Source of the DNA: Leucobacter celer subsp. astrifaciens
GTDB taxonomy: Bacteria; Actinomycetota; Actinomycetes; Actinomycetales; Microbacteriaceae
Assembly (NCBI RefSeq): GCF_001273835.1
Contig: NZ_JHEI01000136.1
Coordinates: 478,359-542,358, forward strand
Length of the DNA: 64,000 nt
Direction of reading: 5' to 3'
In this document: piece after piece, positions 1 to 10,635 of the stretch
Layout: every line of letters starts with the position of its first letter
How positions within the stretch are numbered: the first letter of the stretch is position 1
Translations under genes and position numbers: made by a program
Notes under the pieces: generated by a model
Told to the model about the DNA's origin: nothing
The model's database searches: none
What the model saw: only the letters and a program-made list of their open reading frames with translations

Positions 1-188
1 ATCCGCTCCCCGTAGCCCACGCCGCCCGCGATCGCACCCGCGAAGATGGTGGGATTGGTGGTGACGCCGACCACGTCGTGGCTGCCGATCAGCTCGCGCA
101 GCTCTCCGCTCTCGATGCGGCTCCGCGAGAGGTCGTCGAGCCAGATGCTCACTCCCGCGCGGCTCAGGTGCTGGGTCGATGCGCTCAT
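1..188 (-). CDS. tal: Transaldolase, N-terminal part (cut by window edge)
   Basis: The first ~62 residues of transaldolase, the non-oxidative pentose phosphate enzyme that moves a dihydroxyacetone unit between sugar phosphates. The reading frame starts [17 protein letters not shown] and contains the family motif 'VTTNPTIF' near residue 43. The catalytic Lys lies beyond the window. The ATG overlaps the transketolase stop codon (ATGA), so the two genes are translationally coupled in one leftward operon. Confidence 0.9.
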   Translation of the reverse strand, partial: MSASTQHLSRAGVSIWLDDLSRSRIESGELRELIGSHDVVGVTTNPTIFAGAIAGGVGYGER

Positions 189-2263
189 CCTGCTGCCTCC
201 ACTGCTGCAATGCTCTCGTGCGCCGCGGCGACCACGGCGTCGGTGGTGATCCCGAACTCCCGGAACAGGGTCTCGTAGTCGGCCGATGCGCCGAAGTGCT
301 CGATCGAGACCGAGCGGCCGCGGTCTCCCACATAGCGCTCCCAGCCGAGCGCGAGCCCGGCCTCCGCGCTCACGCGGGCGGTGACGGCGGCGGGCAGCAC
401 GCTCTCGCGGTACTCCTCGCTCTGCTCGGCGAACCACTCCAGGCACGGGGCCGAGACAACGCGCGCGCCGATGCCCTCGGCCGCGAGACGCTCGCGCGCC
501 GCGACCGCCAGCTGCACCTCCGAACCGGTCGCGATGAGCAGCACGTCGATGTTCTCGGTGGGGGAGTCCGCGAGCACGTAGGCGCCCCTGCGCACGCCCT
601 CGGCCGAGGTGCCCTCGAGCACCGGCACGTTCTGGCGGGTGAGGGCGATGCCGGCGGGCCCGGCGTGGCGCGACAGCACCTCGTGCCACGCGGCCGAGAC
701 CTCGTTCGCGTCGGCCGGGCGCACGATCGCGAGGTTCGGGATCGCGCGCAGCGTGGCGAGCTGCTCGATGGGCTGGTGCGTCGGGCCGTCCTCTCCGAGT
801 GCGACGGAATCGTGCGTCCACACGAAGATGCTGGGCACGTTCATGAGTGCGGCGAGGCGGACGGCCGGGCGCATGTAGTCGCTGAAGATGAGGAAGGTGC
901 CGCCGTACGAGCGGGTCTTCCCGTGCAGCTGGATGCCGTTGAGGATCGCGCCCATGGCGTGCTCGCGGATGCCGAAGTGCAGCACGCGGCCGTAGGGATC
1001 GCCACTCCAGCTCGAGGTGGAGTGATTCGCCGGGACGAAGGATGGGACGCCGGGGATCGTGGTGTTGTTCGAGCCGGCGAGGTCGGCCGAGCCGCCCCAC
1101 AGCTCGGGCATGATCGGGCCGAGCGCAGCCAGCACCTTGCCGCTGGCCGCGCGGGTCGCGATGCTCGCACCGGGCTCGAACGCGGGGAGCGCCTCGAGCG
1201 CGCCCTCGGGCAGCTGCTGCGCCTCGACGCGGTCGAAGAGCGCCTTCCGCTCGGGGTTGGCCTCGGCCCACGCGTCGAACGACCGCTGCCACTCGGCGCG
1301 CTTCTCGGCGCCGCGCTGCACGGCCTTGCGGGAGTGCTCGATCACCTCGGGCGCCACGGCGAAGTGCTGCTCGGGATCGAAGCCGAGCGCGGTCTTCAGG
1401 CTGGCGAGCTCATCCGCGCCGAGCTTGGCGCCGTGGATACCGCCCGTGTTCTGCTTGCCAGGGGAGGGCCAGCCGATGATGGTCTTGAGGATGATGAGGC
1501 TGGGCTTCGAGGTCTCGGCCTTCGCCTCCTCGATCGCACGATGCAGTTCGACGAGGTCCTCGACGTACGCGCCGGTCTTCTTCCAGTCGACCTCGAGCAC
1601 CTGCCAGCCGTACGACTCGTAGCGCTTCGCCACGTCCTCGGAGAAGGAGATGTCGGTGTCGTCCTCGATGGAGATCTGGTTGGAGTCGTAGATCGCGATC
1701 AGGTTGCCGAGCTCCTGGTGCCCGGCGAGGCTCGACGCCTCGGAGGTCACGCCCTCCTGCAGGTCTCCGTCGCCCGCGACCACGTAGATGAAGTGGTCAA
1801 AGGGGCTCGTGCCCGGCGCGGCCTCGGGGTCGAACAGGCCGCGCTCGTAGCGGGCGGCGTACGCGAAGCCGACGGCCGAGGCGAGGCCCTGGCCGAGCGG
1901 GCCCGTGGTGATCTCGACACCGTCGGTGTGCCCGTACTCGGGGTGGCCCGGGGTCTTCGATCCCCAGGTGCGCAGCGACTTCAGGTCGTCGAGTTCGAGC
2001 CCGTAGCCGCCGAGGTACAGCTGCACGTACTGGGTGAGCGATGAATGACCGACCGAGAGGATGAACCGGTCCCGGCCGATCCACTTCGGGTCGGCGGGGT
2101 CGTGCCGCATGACCCGCTGGTGCAGCAGATAGGAGACCGGGGCGAGGCTGATCGCCGTCCCCGGGTGTCCGTTGCCGACCTTCTCGACCGCGTCCGCGGC
2201 CAGCACGCGCGCGGTGTCCACCGCGAGGTCATCGAGCTCATCCCACTGCAGTTCGTTTCCCAA
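185..2263 (-). CDS. tkt: Transketolase
   Basis: Transketolase of 692 residues, the normal full length. It is the thiamine-diphosphate enzyme that transfers two-carbon units in the non-oxidative pentose phosphate pathway. The N-terminal domain holds the ThDP motif 'GDGDLQEG' followed by the metal-binding 'DSNQISIE'. The Pyr domain follows ('FGIREHAMG'), then a C-terminal transketolase domain. The start is a TTG at 2263, preceded by an AAGG-type ribosome site. It is the first gene before tal and divergent from ctaB, an arrangement common in actinobacteria. An upstream TAGGAT -10 at 2314-2319 would give a ~44-nt leader. Confidence 0.96.
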   Translation of the reverse strand: MGNELQWDELDDLAVDTARVLAADAVEKVGNGHPGTAISLAPVSYLLHQRVMRHDPADPKWIGRDRFILSVGHSSLTQYVQLYLGGYGLELDDLKSLRTWGSKTPGHPEYGHTDGVEITTGPLGQGLASAVGFAYAARYERGLFDPEAAPGTSPFDHFIYVVAGDGDLQEGVTSEASSLAGHQELGNLIAIYDSNQISIEDDTDISFSEDVAKRYESYGWQVLEVDWKKTGAYVEDLVELHRAIEEAKAETSKPSLIILKTIIGWPSPGKQNTGGIHGAKLGADELASLKTALGFDPEQHFAVAPEVIEHSRKAVQRGAEKRAEWQRSFDAWAEANPERKALFDRVEAQQLPEGALEALPAFEPGASIATRAASGKVLAALGPIMPELWGGSADLAGSNNTTIPGVPSFVPANHSTSSWSGDPYGRVLHFGIREHAMGAILNGIQLHGKTRSYGGTFLIFSDYMRPAVRLAALMNVPSIFVWTHDSVALGEDGPTHQPIEQLATLRAIPNLAIVRPADANEVSAAWHEVLSRHAGPAGIALTRQNVPVLEGTSAEGVRRGAYVLADSPTENIDVLLIATGSEVQLAVAARERLAAEGIGARVVSAPCLEWFAEQSEEYRESVLPAAVTARVSAEAGLALGWERYVGDRGRSVSIEHFGASADYETLFREFGITTDAVVAAAHESIAAVEAAG

Positions 2264-2288
2264 GACTCACCTTTCCAAGGGCAGGAAC

Positions 2289-2319
2289 GAGCGCGTTCGC
2301 GCTCACCGGATCAATCCTA
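2289..2319 (-). promoter_or_regulatory. tkt -10 element and leader hairpin
   Basis: On the minus strand a TAGGAT hexamer (2314-2319) is followed by GAGCGCG-AA-CGCGCTC (2289-2304), a perfect 7-bp stem with a 2-nt loop inside the predicted leader. Whether the hairpin regulates anything is unknown. Confidence 0.4.
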
Positions 2320-2356
2320 ATGGCTGCTCCTGCGACAAGGGCGGGTAACATGGGAG

Positions 2357-3292
2357 ATGATGTCCACGCAGATCCCCACCCAGTCCAGAGTCGCGGCGAC
2401 CCCTCCGCGCCGCAGCTTCGGTCGCATCGTCAAGAACTACGTGTCGCTGACCAAGCCTCGCGTCATGGAACTGCTGCTTGTGGTCACCGTGCCGGCCATG
2501 ATCCTGGCCCAGGGCGGACTGCCGAATCTCTGGCTGGTGCTCGCGACGCTCATCGGCGGCGCGATGAGCGCCGGATCCGCGGGGTCGTTCAACTGCTACA
2601 TCGACCGCGACATGGATCGCAAGATGAAGCGCACCGAGAACCGGCCGCTCGTCACGGGCGAGATCTCCGACCGCAACGCGCTCGTCTTCTCGTGGGTGCT
2701 CGGCGTGCTCTCCGTCGTGTGGCTGCTGCTCACCACGAACTGGCTGGCCGCAGCGCTCTCGGCGGCCGCGATCTTCTTCTACGTCGTCGTCTACACGCTG
2801 CTGCTCAAGCGCCACAGCGAGCAGAACATCATCTGGGGCGGGATCGCGGGCTGCTTCCCCGTGCTCATCGGCTGGGCCGCGGTCACCGGCGACCTCGGCT
2901 GGCCCGCGTGGATCTTCTTCCTCATCATCTTCCTCTGGACGCCGGCGCACTACTGGCCGCTCTCGATGCGCTACCGCGAGGACTACGCGGCGGCCGGCGT
3001 GCCGATGCTCGGCGTCGTGCGGGGTCGCGTCACCGTCGGACTGCAGGTGATCCTCTACGCCTGGGCGACGGTCGCCTCGAGCCTGCTGCTGATCCCGGCG
3101 CCCGGGATCGGGTGGCTCTACACGGTGGTCGCCGTGCTCTCCGGAGGTTACTTCATCCTGCAGGCGCACCGCCTCTACGGCAGCGCGATCCGCGGCAGGG
3201 AGGGCAAGCCGATGCAGGTCTTCCACGGCTCGATCACCTACCTCTCCGTGATCTCGCTCGCCATCGCGATCGATCCGCTGCTGCCGTTCTGA
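2357..3292 (+). CDS. ctaB: Protoheme IX farnesyltransferase (heme O synthase)
   Basis: Membrane prenyltransferase of 311 residues of the UbiA family. It adds a farnesyl group to heme B to make heme O, the precursor of the heme A of the aa3 oxidase encoded near 48 kb. The aspartate-rich motif 'NCYIDRDMD' followed by 'RTENRPL' is intact, and about eight to nine hydrophobic helices are visible. The start is ATG 2357 or ATG 2360. A TAACAT -10 lies at 2346-2351, only 5 nt before 2357, which suggests a leaderless or nearly leaderless mRNA. It is divergent from tkt. Confidence 0.96.
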   Translation: MMSTQIPTQSRVAATPPRRSFGRIVKNYVSLTKPRVMELLLVVTVPAMILAQGGLPNLWLVLATLIGGAMSAGSAGSFNCYIDRDMDRKMKRTENRPLVTGEISDRNALVFSWVLGVLSVVWLLLTTNWLAAALSAAAIFFYVVVYTLLLKRHSEQNIIWGGIAGCFPVLIGWAAVTGDLGWPAWIFFLIIFLWTPAHYWPLSMRYREDYAAAGVPMLGVVRGRVTVGLQVILYAWATVASSLLLIPAPGIGWLYTVVAVLSGGYFILQAHRLYGSAIRGREGKPMQVFHGSITYLSVISLAIAIDPLLPF

Positions 3293-3352
3293 CCCGGAGC
3301 TCCCCGGGCGTCGGGCGCAGCTCCCGCTGCGACGGAGCGATAGGGTGTGCGC

Positions 3353-4156
3353 ATGGCTGATGCATACGCACACGGACACCACGCGAGCGTGCTCCGCTCC
3401 CATACCTGGCGCACGGCCGAGAACTCGGCCGCGTACCTGCTCCCGCTGCTGCGCCCCGGCACACGGGTGCTCGACGTGGGCTCGGGACCCGGGACCATCA
3501 CCGCCGATTTCGCGCGCCTCGTCGCTCCCGGGCAGGTCGTGGGCATCGACGCGTCGAGCGACGTCGTGGAGAAGGCCGCGGCCGATACGGCATCGCTCGG
3601 TCTCGCGAACCTCCGCTTCGAGACGGCGGACGCCTACGCGCTCGACATGGCCGACGACAGCTTCGACATCGCGCACGCGCACCAGGTGCTGCAGCACGTG
3701 GGAGACCCGGTCGCCATGCTCCGCGAGATGCGACGCGTCACCGCGCCGGGCGGGGTCGTCGCGGCCCGCGACGTCGACTACGAGGGCGTCATCTGGTCGC
3801 CGGACCATCCCGAGCTCACCGAGTGGCTCGAACTCTACCTCGAGGTGCACCGCGGGGTCAGCGGGGAACCCGCTGCCGGGAGACGCCTCAAGGCATGGGC
3901 GCGCGAGGCGGGCTTCGCGGAGGTGACCTGCTCGGCCTCGCTCTGGCTGTTCGAATCCGATGAGGATCGGGCGTGGTGGGGCGGCATGTGGGCCGAGCGC
4001 GCGGTCGCGTCCGCCTTCGCCGAGAACGCGATCCGTCTCGGACTCGCCGATCGCGATCGGCTGGAGCGCATCTCGGCGGGCTGGCAGCGCTGGGCGGAGG
4101 ATCCCGACGGCTGGCTGCTCATGCCGCACGCCGAGATCGTCGCGCGCGCCGGGTGA
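3353..4156 (+). CDS. Class I SAM-dependent methyltransferase
   Basis: A 267-residue methyltransferase resembling the UbiE/Methyltransf_11 group. Motif I is 'VLDVGSGPGTI' near residue 38, followed by 'GIDAS' and then 'HAHQVLQHVGDP' in the usual order. The substrate cannot be told from sequence. I chose ATG 3353 because TAGGGT at 3341-3346 sits exactly 6 nt upstream, the leaderless spacing. A GTG at 3347 would be two codons longer. The gene stands alone between ctaB and the Cys/Met enzyme gene. Confidence 0.85.
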   Translation: MADAYAHGHHASVLRSHTWRTAENSAAYLLPLLRPGTRVLDVGSGPGTITADFARLVAPGQVVGIDASSDVVEKAAADTASLGLANLRFETADAYALDMADDSFDIAHAHQVLQHVGDPVAMLREMRRVTAPGGVVAARDVDYEGVIWSPDHPELTEWLELYLEVHRGVSGEPAAGRRLKAWAREAGFAEVTCSASLWLFESDEDRAWWGGMWAERAVASAFAENAIRLGLADRDRLERISAGWQRWAEDPDGWLLMPHAEIVARAG

Positions 4157-4189
4157 ACTCGCGTCCTGCGCCGGCGCTACGCTGATGGG

Positions 4190-5335
4190 ATGACCAGCCA
4201 CGCGCACGAGTTCCACCCCAGCACCGCCGTCGTCGCCCTCGGCCGGCCGGATCCCGAGCCCGACGGACCCCTCAACCCGCCGATCGTGCTCAGCTCGACC
4301 TTCCGGGGCTCCCGGACGCCGGAGCCGGGGGAGCGGGTGTACGCCCGCTACTCGAACCCGAGCTGGGAACCGCTCGAGTCGGCGATCGCCGCGCTCGAGG
4401 GGAGCGAGACCCCAGGTCTCGCCTACGCCTCGGGAATGGCGGCGGTGTCCGCGGCGCTGTCGCTCACCCCGATCGGGGGCGTCGCAGTGGTGCCGAGCGC
4501 CTCGTACAACGGCACGATCGGCCTGGCCCGTGAACTCGAGGCCGAGGGCGCTCTCCGGCTGCGCGAGGTCGATCCGCTCGACGTCGACGCCACGGTGGCG
4601 GCGCTCGACGGCGCGGACCTGCTCTGGCTCGAGTCGCCCACGAACCCGATGCTCGACGTGGTGGAGGTGCCCGCGCTGGCCCGGGCTGCGCGCGAGCGCG
4701 GTGTGACGGTCGTCGTCGACAACACCTTCAGCACCCCGCTTCGGCAGCGGCCGCTCGAGGTCGGCGCCGACGTGGTGGTCCACTCCGCGACGAAGTTCAT
4801 CGCCGGGCATTCGGACGTGCTGCTGGGCCTCGCCGTGATGGGAGATCCCGAGCTGCGCGCGCGGCTCGCGAAGCGGCGCACGCTGCAGGGAGGGATCCCG
4901 GGTCCCTTCGAGGCCTGGCTCGCCCTGCGAGGCCTGCGCACGATGGCGCTGCGTCTGGACCGCTCCGAGGAGACGACGGGCGAGCTCGCGCGGCGCCTGC
5001 TCGATCACCCCGCCGTCGCGCGCGTGCGCTATCCCGGTCTGCCGCAGGACCCGAACCACGAGCGGGCGCGGGCGCAGCTCGACGGCTTCGGCGCCGTCGT
5101 GTCGATCGAGCTCGCCGGCGGGGCCGAGGCCGCCGAGGCCTTCGTCGACGCGCTGCGGCTGTTCACGCCGGCCACCAGTCTGGGCGGCGTCGAATCCCTC
5201 GTCGAGCGCCGCCGCAGGCACGCCGCCGAGCCCGTGGAGGTGCCCGAGGCGCTCGTGCGCCTGAGCGTCGGGATCGAGCACGTGGAGGACCTGTGGGCCG
5301 ATCTCGAGCGGGCGCTCGAGACGTTCGCGGGGTAG
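4190..5335 (+). CDS. Cys/Met-metabolism PLP-dependent enzyme (cystathionine gamma-lyase/synthase type)
   Basis: A 381-residue fold-type I PLP enzyme of the trans-sulfuration family. Visible are the substrate and PLP segment 'YARYSNPSWEPLESAIAALE', 'ASGMAAVSA', 'ESPTNPMLDV', 'VVDNTFSTP' and the Schiff-base Lys in 'SATKFIAGHSD'. Cystathionine gamma-lyase, gamma-synthase and O-acetylhomoserine sulfhydrylase cannot be separated safely here. Moderate length and no neighbouring sulfur genes leave gamma-lyase or gamma-synthase as the likeliest. TACGCT at 4178-4183, 6 nt before the ATG, points to its own leaderless transcript. Confidence 0.85.
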   Translation: MTSHAHEFHPSTAVVALGRPDPEPDGPLNPPIVLSSTFRGSRTPEPGERVYARYSNPSWEPLESAIAALEGSETPGLAYASGMAAVSAALSLTPIGGVAVVPSASYNGTIGLARELEAEGALRLREVDPLDVDATVAALDGADLLWLESPTNPMLDVVEVPALARAARERGVTVVVDNTFSTPLRQRPLEVGADVVVHSATKFIAGHSDVLLGLAVMGDPELRARLAKRRTLQGGIPGPFEAWLALRGLRTMALRLDRSEETTGELARRLLDHPAVARVRYPGLPQDPNHERARAQLDGFGAVVSIELAGGAEAAEAFVDALRLFTPATSLGGVESLVERRRRHAAEPVEVPEALVRLSVGIEHVEDLWADLERALETFAG

Positions 5336-5399
5336 GGGTTCAGCCCGCAGTTCCCGGCGACACGAGTGAGCGCAGCAGGCGGGGCAGGGGAGTGCGGGG

Positions 5400-5630
5400 C
5401 ACCCTCACCAGGCCGCGCGCGACGCCGGGTGGCGCGTCCTGGTCTTCTCCTCCGAGGATGTGCTCGACGACCCCGTCGAGGCCGGCCGGAGCATGCTCCG
5501 ATGCAGCGGGAGGACCGCACGCGCCGTGCGGCCGGTGCTGGCTCGGCTGCTCGAAGAGCGCTCGGGAAGCGATACCGAATCCGCGATACCCATTCGGAGC
5601 GTGAGCGCAGATGGTTCAGAATCGCGGTGA
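5400..5630 (+). pseudogene. Possible remnant of an endonuclease-like gene
   Basis: The gap between the PLP enzyme and ctaA (5336-5664) has no convincing intact gene. One plus frame, closed by TGA at 5628-5630, reads 'DAGWRVLVFSSEDVLDDP' followed by an amphipathic stretch. This resembles the C-terminal strand-helix of DUF559/Vsr-like endonuclease domains. The frame has no start codon with a ribosome site, and its N-terminal domain is missing. I read it as a decayed fragment and am not certain. The rest of the gap shows nothing recognisable. Confidence 0.25.
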
Positions 5631-5664
5631 TTCGGAACCACCTGCGCGCACTCGGCAGCCCGGG

Positions 5665-6618
5665 TCAGTCAGCAGGCTCCGCCGCGGGAGCGGCGGGGCG
5701 CTTCAGCCGCAGCACCACGACGGTCATCGCCGCGGCCGTGAGAGATGCGAGCACCATGTGCACGCCGACGGCGAAGGGCGGCAGCCCGCTGCGGGCCTGG
5801 AAGACGCCGACCCCGATCTGCACGATCAGCACGGCGAGCAGCGCGATCGACCAGCGCAGCGGGCGCAGGCGCTTCGCCGCCGACCAGCCCACGAGCGCGA
5901 GCACGAGTGCGAGGGAGATGTAGCCGGGCCACGCGTGGATGTGGCTGAGCAGCGTCGCGTCGAAGCCGTCGCGCACGATGCTCTCGTCGCCCGAATGGGG
6001 GCCGGCACCGGTCGTGAGCACGCCGAAGAGCACCGTGATCGCCATGAAGAGCGTGGTGACGTGGGTCAGGATCGCGAAGCCCTTCGGCACGGCGCGCTCG
6101 CGAGGCAGGGGCGACTCGTACACGCGCACCAGATAGGCGGCGGTGATGCACACGATCACGAGCGAGACCGTGTAGTGGAAGCCCACCAGGTTCGCGTTGA
6201 GGTGCAGCCACACCACGAAGGCGCCCACGAGGGCCTGCAGCGCGACGAGTCCCAGCACCACCGTCGAGATGACGAAGAGGTCGCGGCGCTGGGCGCGGAT
6301 GCGCCAGCTCAGCACCAGCACGAGGATGCCGATGATGAGCAGCGGCCCCGAGATCGTGCGATTGGTGAACTCGATGATGCCGTGGATGCCGAGTTCGGGG
6401 GTGGGGACGAGCGAGCCGGGGGTGCAGACGGGCCAGTCCGTGCAGCCGAGTCCCGATCCCGTGAGGCGCACGGTGCCGCCGGTGGCGATGATCGCCACGT
6501 TCAGCACGAAGGAGATCCACGCCGAGACCCGCAGGAGCCGGGAGGGAGCGACGGCACCCGGGTCGCGGGGCCTTCCGGTAACGGGTGCGGACCCGGCGGG
6601 TGTGGTCGCGGCGGACAA
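5665..6618 (-). CDS. ctaA: Heme A synthase (COX15/CtaA)
   Basis: Integral membrane protein of 317 residues that oxidises heme O to heme A for the aa3-type oxidase, acting after CtaB. It shows the family segment '[20 protein letters not shown]' near residue 43, the repeated His-containing helices ('[20 protein letters not shown]', '[10 protein letters not shown]') and about eight hydrophobic helices. The open frame extends far upstream, but homology begins near residue 30. A TTG at 6618 is preceded by AGGAG (6624-6628) at 5-nt spacing, so I placed the start there. It is divergent from the suf operon. Confidence 0.93.
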   Translation of the reverse strand: MSAATTPAGSAPVTGRPRDPGAVAPSRLLRVSAWISFVLNVAIIATGGTVRLTGSGLGCTDWPVCTPGSLVPTPELGIHGIIEFTNRTISGPLLIIGILVLVLSWRIRAQRRDLFVISTVVLGLVALQALVGAFVVWLHLNANLVGFHYTVSLVIVCITAAYLVRVYESPLPRERAVPKGFAILTHVTTLFMAITVLFGVLTTGAGPHSGDESIVRDGFDATLLSHIHAWPGYISLALVLALVGWSAAKRLRPLRWSIALLAVLIVQIGVGVFQARSGLPPFAVGVHMVLASLTAAAMTVVVLRLKRPAAPAAEPAD

Positions 6619-6868
6619 CAGAACTCCTCTCGACGGCCTCTCATCTGTGCGCCCCTGGCGCGCCCCTCCCGTTATTCTCCGGGAGGCTGTAGAATGGGAA
6701 GCTGTGGTTGCGTGCGGCGAACCGCCATCGGGTGCGAAGCACCGGATCGGCCGGTTCCGTCCGAAGCCCAGACTACTGCACCGCTGCAGGGCCAGGACTG
6801 TGTGCCCGATCGATATTTTGGCGCGCACGCGGGGCCGGCCCGGCGAGACGAAGAATGAGGGAGGGATC
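6619..6868. promoter_or_regulatory. Divergent ctaA/suf promoter region with a 7-bp dyad
   Basis: This 250-bp gap must hold promoters for both ctaA and sufB. It contains CCTCCCG-N8-CGGGAGG (6665-6686), a perfect inverted repeat around the AT-rich core TTATTCTC. TAGAAT (6690-6695), just downstream, is a possible -10 for suf. The dyad is a plausible operator; no regulator gene is adjacent. Confidence 0.4.
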
Positions 6869-8287
6869 ATGCCAGAGGTACTGATCGACCGACCCGAGCT
6901 TGAAGGCTTGGGCCAGTACGAGTTCGGCTGGCACGACAGCGATGAGGCGGGCGCGATTGCCAAGCGCGGTCTCAGCGAGCAGGTCGTGCGTGAAATCTCG
7001 GCTCTGAAGAACGAACCGGAGTGGATGCTGCAGCGACGCCTGAAGGCGCTGCAGATCTTCGGGCGCAAGCCGATGCCGTCGTGGGGCGCGGATCTCTCCG
7101 AGATCGACTTCGACAACATCAAGTACTTCGTGCGCTCGACCGAGAAGCAGGCGACGAGCTGGGAAGAGCTTCCCGAGGAGATCAAGGAGACCTACGAGCG
7201 TCTCGGGATCCCCGAGGCCGAGCGCCAGCGCCTCGTCGCCGGCGTCGCGGCCCAGTACGAATCGGAGGTGGTGTACCACCAGATCCGCGAGGATCTCGAG
7301 GAGCAGGGCGTGCTCTTCCTCGACACCGACACCGCGCTGCGCGAGCACCCGGAGATCTTCGAGGAGTACTTCGGCACCGTCATCCCGTCGGGCGACAACA
7401 AGTTCGCCGCGCTGAACACGGCCGTGTGGTCGGGCGGTTCCTTCGTGTACGTGCCGAAGGGCGTGCACGTCGAGATCCCGCTGCAGGCCTACTTCCGCAT
7501 CAACACGGAGAACATGGGCCAGTTCGAGCGCACGCTCATCATCGCCGACGAGGGCAGCTACGTGCACTACATCGAGGGTTGCACGGCCCCGATCTACAAG
7601 TCGGACTCGCTGCACTCGGCCGTCGTCGAGATCATCGTGAAGAAGAACGCCCGCGTGCGGTACACGACCATCCAGAACTGGTCGAACAACGTCTACAACC
7701 TCGTCACCAAGCGCGCCGTGGCCGAAGAGGGCGCCACCATGGAGTGGGTCGACGGCAACATCGGCTCGAAGGTCACGATGAAGTACCCGTCGATCTACCT
7801 GACGGGCGAGCACGCCAAGGGCGAGACCCTGTCGGTGGCCTTCGCGGGCCCCGGCCAGCACCAGGACACCGGCGCGAAGATGATCCACCTCGCGCCCAAC
7901 ACGAAGTCCTCGATCCTCGCGAAGTCGATCGCCCGCGGCGGTGGACGCACCGGCTACCGGGGCGAGGTGCGCGTCGAGGCGACCGCTCATCACTCCGCGA
8001 ACTCGGTGGTCTGCGACGCGCTGCTCGTCGATACGATCTCGCGTAGCGACACCTACCCGGCGATCGACATCCGCACCGACGACGCGGAGCTCGGCCACGA
8101 GGCCACGGTCTCCCGCGTCAGCGAGGAACAGCTGTTCTATCTCATGAGCCGCGGCATGGCAGAGGAAGAGGGCATGGCGATGATCGTGCGCGGCTTCATC
8201 GAGCCGATCGCGCGCGAGCTGCCCATGGAATACGCCCTCGAACTGAACAAGCTCATCGAGATGGGCATGGAAGGATCCGTCGGATAA
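6869..8287 (+). CDS. sufB: Fe-S cluster assembly scaffold SufB
   Basis: SufB of 472 residues, part of the SufBC2D scaffold that builds Fe-S clusters in the cytoplasm. The conserved core is present: '[20 protein letters not shown]', '[20 protein letters not shown]', '[18 protein letters not shown]' and the C-terminal '[15 protein letters not shown]'. The ATG at 6869 has GAGGGAG upstream; the longer open frame upstream has no homology. Its stop overlaps the sufD start by one base (TAATG), which implies coupled translation. Confidence 0.97.
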   Translation: MPEVLIDRPELEGLGQYEFGWHDSDEAGAIAKRGLSEQVVREISALKNEPEWMLQRRLKALQIFGRKPMPSWGADLSEIDFDNIKYFVRSTEKQATSWEELPEEIKETYERLGIPEAERQRLVAGVAAQYESEVVYHQIREDLEEQGVLFLDTDTALREHPEIFEEYFGTVIPSGDNKFAALNTAVWSGGSFVYVPKGVHVEIPLQAYFRINTENMGQFERTLIIADEGSYVHYIEGCTAPIYKSDSLHSAVVEIIVKKNARVRYTTIQNWSNNVYNLVTKRAVAEEGATMEWVDGNIGSKVTMKYPSIYLTGEHAKGETLSVAFAGPGQHQDTGAKMIHLAPNTKSSILAKSIARGGGRTGYRGEVRVEATAHHSANSVVCDALLVDTISRSDTYPAIDIRTDDAELGHEATVSRVSEEQLFYLMSRGMAEEEGMAMIVRGFIEPIARELPMEYALELNKLIEMGMEGSVG

Positions 8288-9516
8288 TGACCGAAGCTGT
8301 TGCAACCACAGAGACTGCTCAGCATGGCCTGACCGCCCACTCGGACGGCGACTGGGCGAACCGGATTCCGGTGCAGACCCGTTCGGATCGCCCCAAGTCG
8401 ACCGACGTCGCCGCCTTCGAACGGGTGACGGGTCGCGAGGCGGTCTGGAAGTTCACGCCGATCGCGAAGCTCGACGCCCTGCTGAACGGTGAACTGGACG
8501 GCTCCCGCCTCCCGGTCTCCGTTTCTGTGCATACTGCCGCAGGCGCCGTGAGCGAGGTCGCCGGCGTCGCATCGGAGTGGATCGCCCGCGACGATGCCCG
8601 CATCGGCCGCGCGGGCATCCCCGAGGAGCGCGGCGCGGCCGCGGCCTGGGGGGCGTTCGGCGAGGCTCACCTCGTGACCCTGTCCGCGCCCTCGAACGGC
8701 GCCGAGGAGAAGGTCACGGCGATCGTCACCCGCGACGCGCTCGACTCCGCCCCCCGGGCGGGGCACACGATCATCGAGGCCGCGCCGCAGAGCGAGAGCC
8801 TCGTGATCCTCGAGAACACGGGCGCCGCCCAGCTCTCCGAGAACGTGGAGATCGTGGTCGGCGACGGCGCGAAGCTGACCGTCGTGAGCGTCCAGCAGTG
8901 GGCCGACGACGCGATCCACCTCGCGAGCCACTACGCCACGGTGGGGCGCGACGCGTCGCTGACCCACATCGTGGTCTCGCTCGGCGGCGAGGTCGTGCGC
9001 CTCAACCCGTCGATCCACCTCGATCACGAGGGCGCGAACGGCGAGGCGCTGGGCGCCTACTTCGCCGATGCCGGCCAGCACCTGGAGCACCAGGTCTACC
9101 TGGATCACGACGCGCCGCACACCCGCAGCCGCGTCACCTACAAGGGGGCGCTGCAGGGCGAGGGGGCGCACACCGTGTGGATCGGCGACGTGCTGATCCG
9201 CAACAACGCCACCGGCACCGACAGCTACGAGCAGAACCGCAACCTCGTGCTCAGCGAAGGTACTCGCGCCGACTCGATCCCCAACCTGGAGATCGAGACC
9301 GGCGACATCGAGGGGGCGGGGCACGCCTCGGCGACGGGCCGCTTCGACGACGAGCACATCTTCTACCTGCAGAGCCGCGGCATCTCCGAGGAGGAGGCGC
9401 GCAAGCTCGTGGTGCGCGGCTTCCTGCTCGAGGTCATCGCCCAGATCGGCGACGAGGCGACCGAGGAGCGGCTGCAAGCCGCCGTCGAGGCCGAACTGGC
9501 GGAGTCCGTCAAGTAA
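8287..9516 (+). CDS. sufD: Fe-S cluster assembly protein SufD
   Basis: SufD of 409 residues, the partner of SufB in the scaffold. It shares the beta-helix core, with 'SVQQWADDAIHLASHYATVG' near residue 200 and a C-terminal 'GISEEEARKLVVRGFLLEVI' that mirrors SufB. The N-terminal ~150 residues are divergent, as usual. It overlaps sufB and the next gene by one base each (TAATG), so the operon order B-D-ferredoxin-C-T is translationally linked. Confidence 0.95.
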   Translation: MTEAVATTETAQHGLTAHSDGDWANRIPVQTRSDRPKSTDVAAFERVTGREAVWKFTPIAKLDALLNGELDGSRLPVSVSVHTAAGAVSEVAGVASEWIARDDARIGRAGIPEERGAAAAWGAFGEAHLVTLSAPSNGAEEKVTAIVTRDALDSAPRAGHTIIEAAPQSESLVILENTGAAQLSENVEIVVGDGAKLTVVSVQQWADDAIHLASHYATVGRDASLTHIVVSLGGEVVRLNPSIHLDHEGANGEALGAYFADAGQHLEHQVYLDHDAPHTRSRVTYKGALQGEGAHTVWIGDVLIRNNATGTDSYEQNRNLVLSEGTRADSIPNLEIETGDIEGAGHASATGRFDDEHIFYLQSRGISEEEARKLVVRGFLLEVIAQIGDEATEERLQAAVEAELAESVK

Positions 9517-9844
9517 TGGCTCGTCACAGGGTGCTCGCGGTGAGCGATCTGGTGCAGGATCAGGCGACGCGCGTCGTCGTCGACGATGTGCCGATCGCCG
9601 TGGTGCTGGACTCGCAGGGCGAGGTCCACGCCATCGGCGACACCTGCACCCACGGACAGATCAGCCTGTCCGAGGGATTCGTCGAGGACGACACGCTCGA
9701 GTGCTGGGCCCACGGGTCCGCGTTCTCGCTGCGCACAGGCGTCCCGCAGAACCTCCCGGCGTACGAGCCGGTTCCCGTCTACGTTGTCGAGATCGAAGAC
9801 GGCGACGTGTACATCGACCCCAACGTTACGAAAGAGATTGAACA

Positions 9845-9848
<4 letters not shown>
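9516..9848 (+). CDS. Rieske-type [2Fe-2S] ferredoxin of the suf operon
   Basis: A 110-residue Rieske ferredoxin resembling the ferredoxin subunit of non-heme iron oxygenases. The two cluster-binding pairs are 'CTHG' near residue 45 and 'CWAHGS' near residue 65. Homologues sit between sufD and sufC in many actinobacteria, where they probably feed electrons to, or accept a cluster from, the SUF machine; this role is inferred from position. Its stop overlaps the sufC ATG (ATGA). Confidence 0.9.
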
Positions 9849-10609
<761 letters not shown>

Positions 10610-10635
10610 CGCCGGCCTGGTCTAGGCTGGTTCTC

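Noticed and set aside
179..2044. A 621-residue plus-strand open frame
   Set aside because: It mirrors transketolase, whose ThDP motif and full length are unmistakable on the minus strand.
2303..5281. A 992-residue minus-strand open frame opposite ctaB, the methyltransferase and the PLP enzyme
   Set aside because: Same pattern of GC-rich shadow coding; all three plus-strand genes have clear family motifs.
6619..6868. A SufR operator before sufB
   Set aside because: I saw no ACACT-N5-TGTGA-like site of the kind reported for SufR, and no sufR gene; the dyad present is different.
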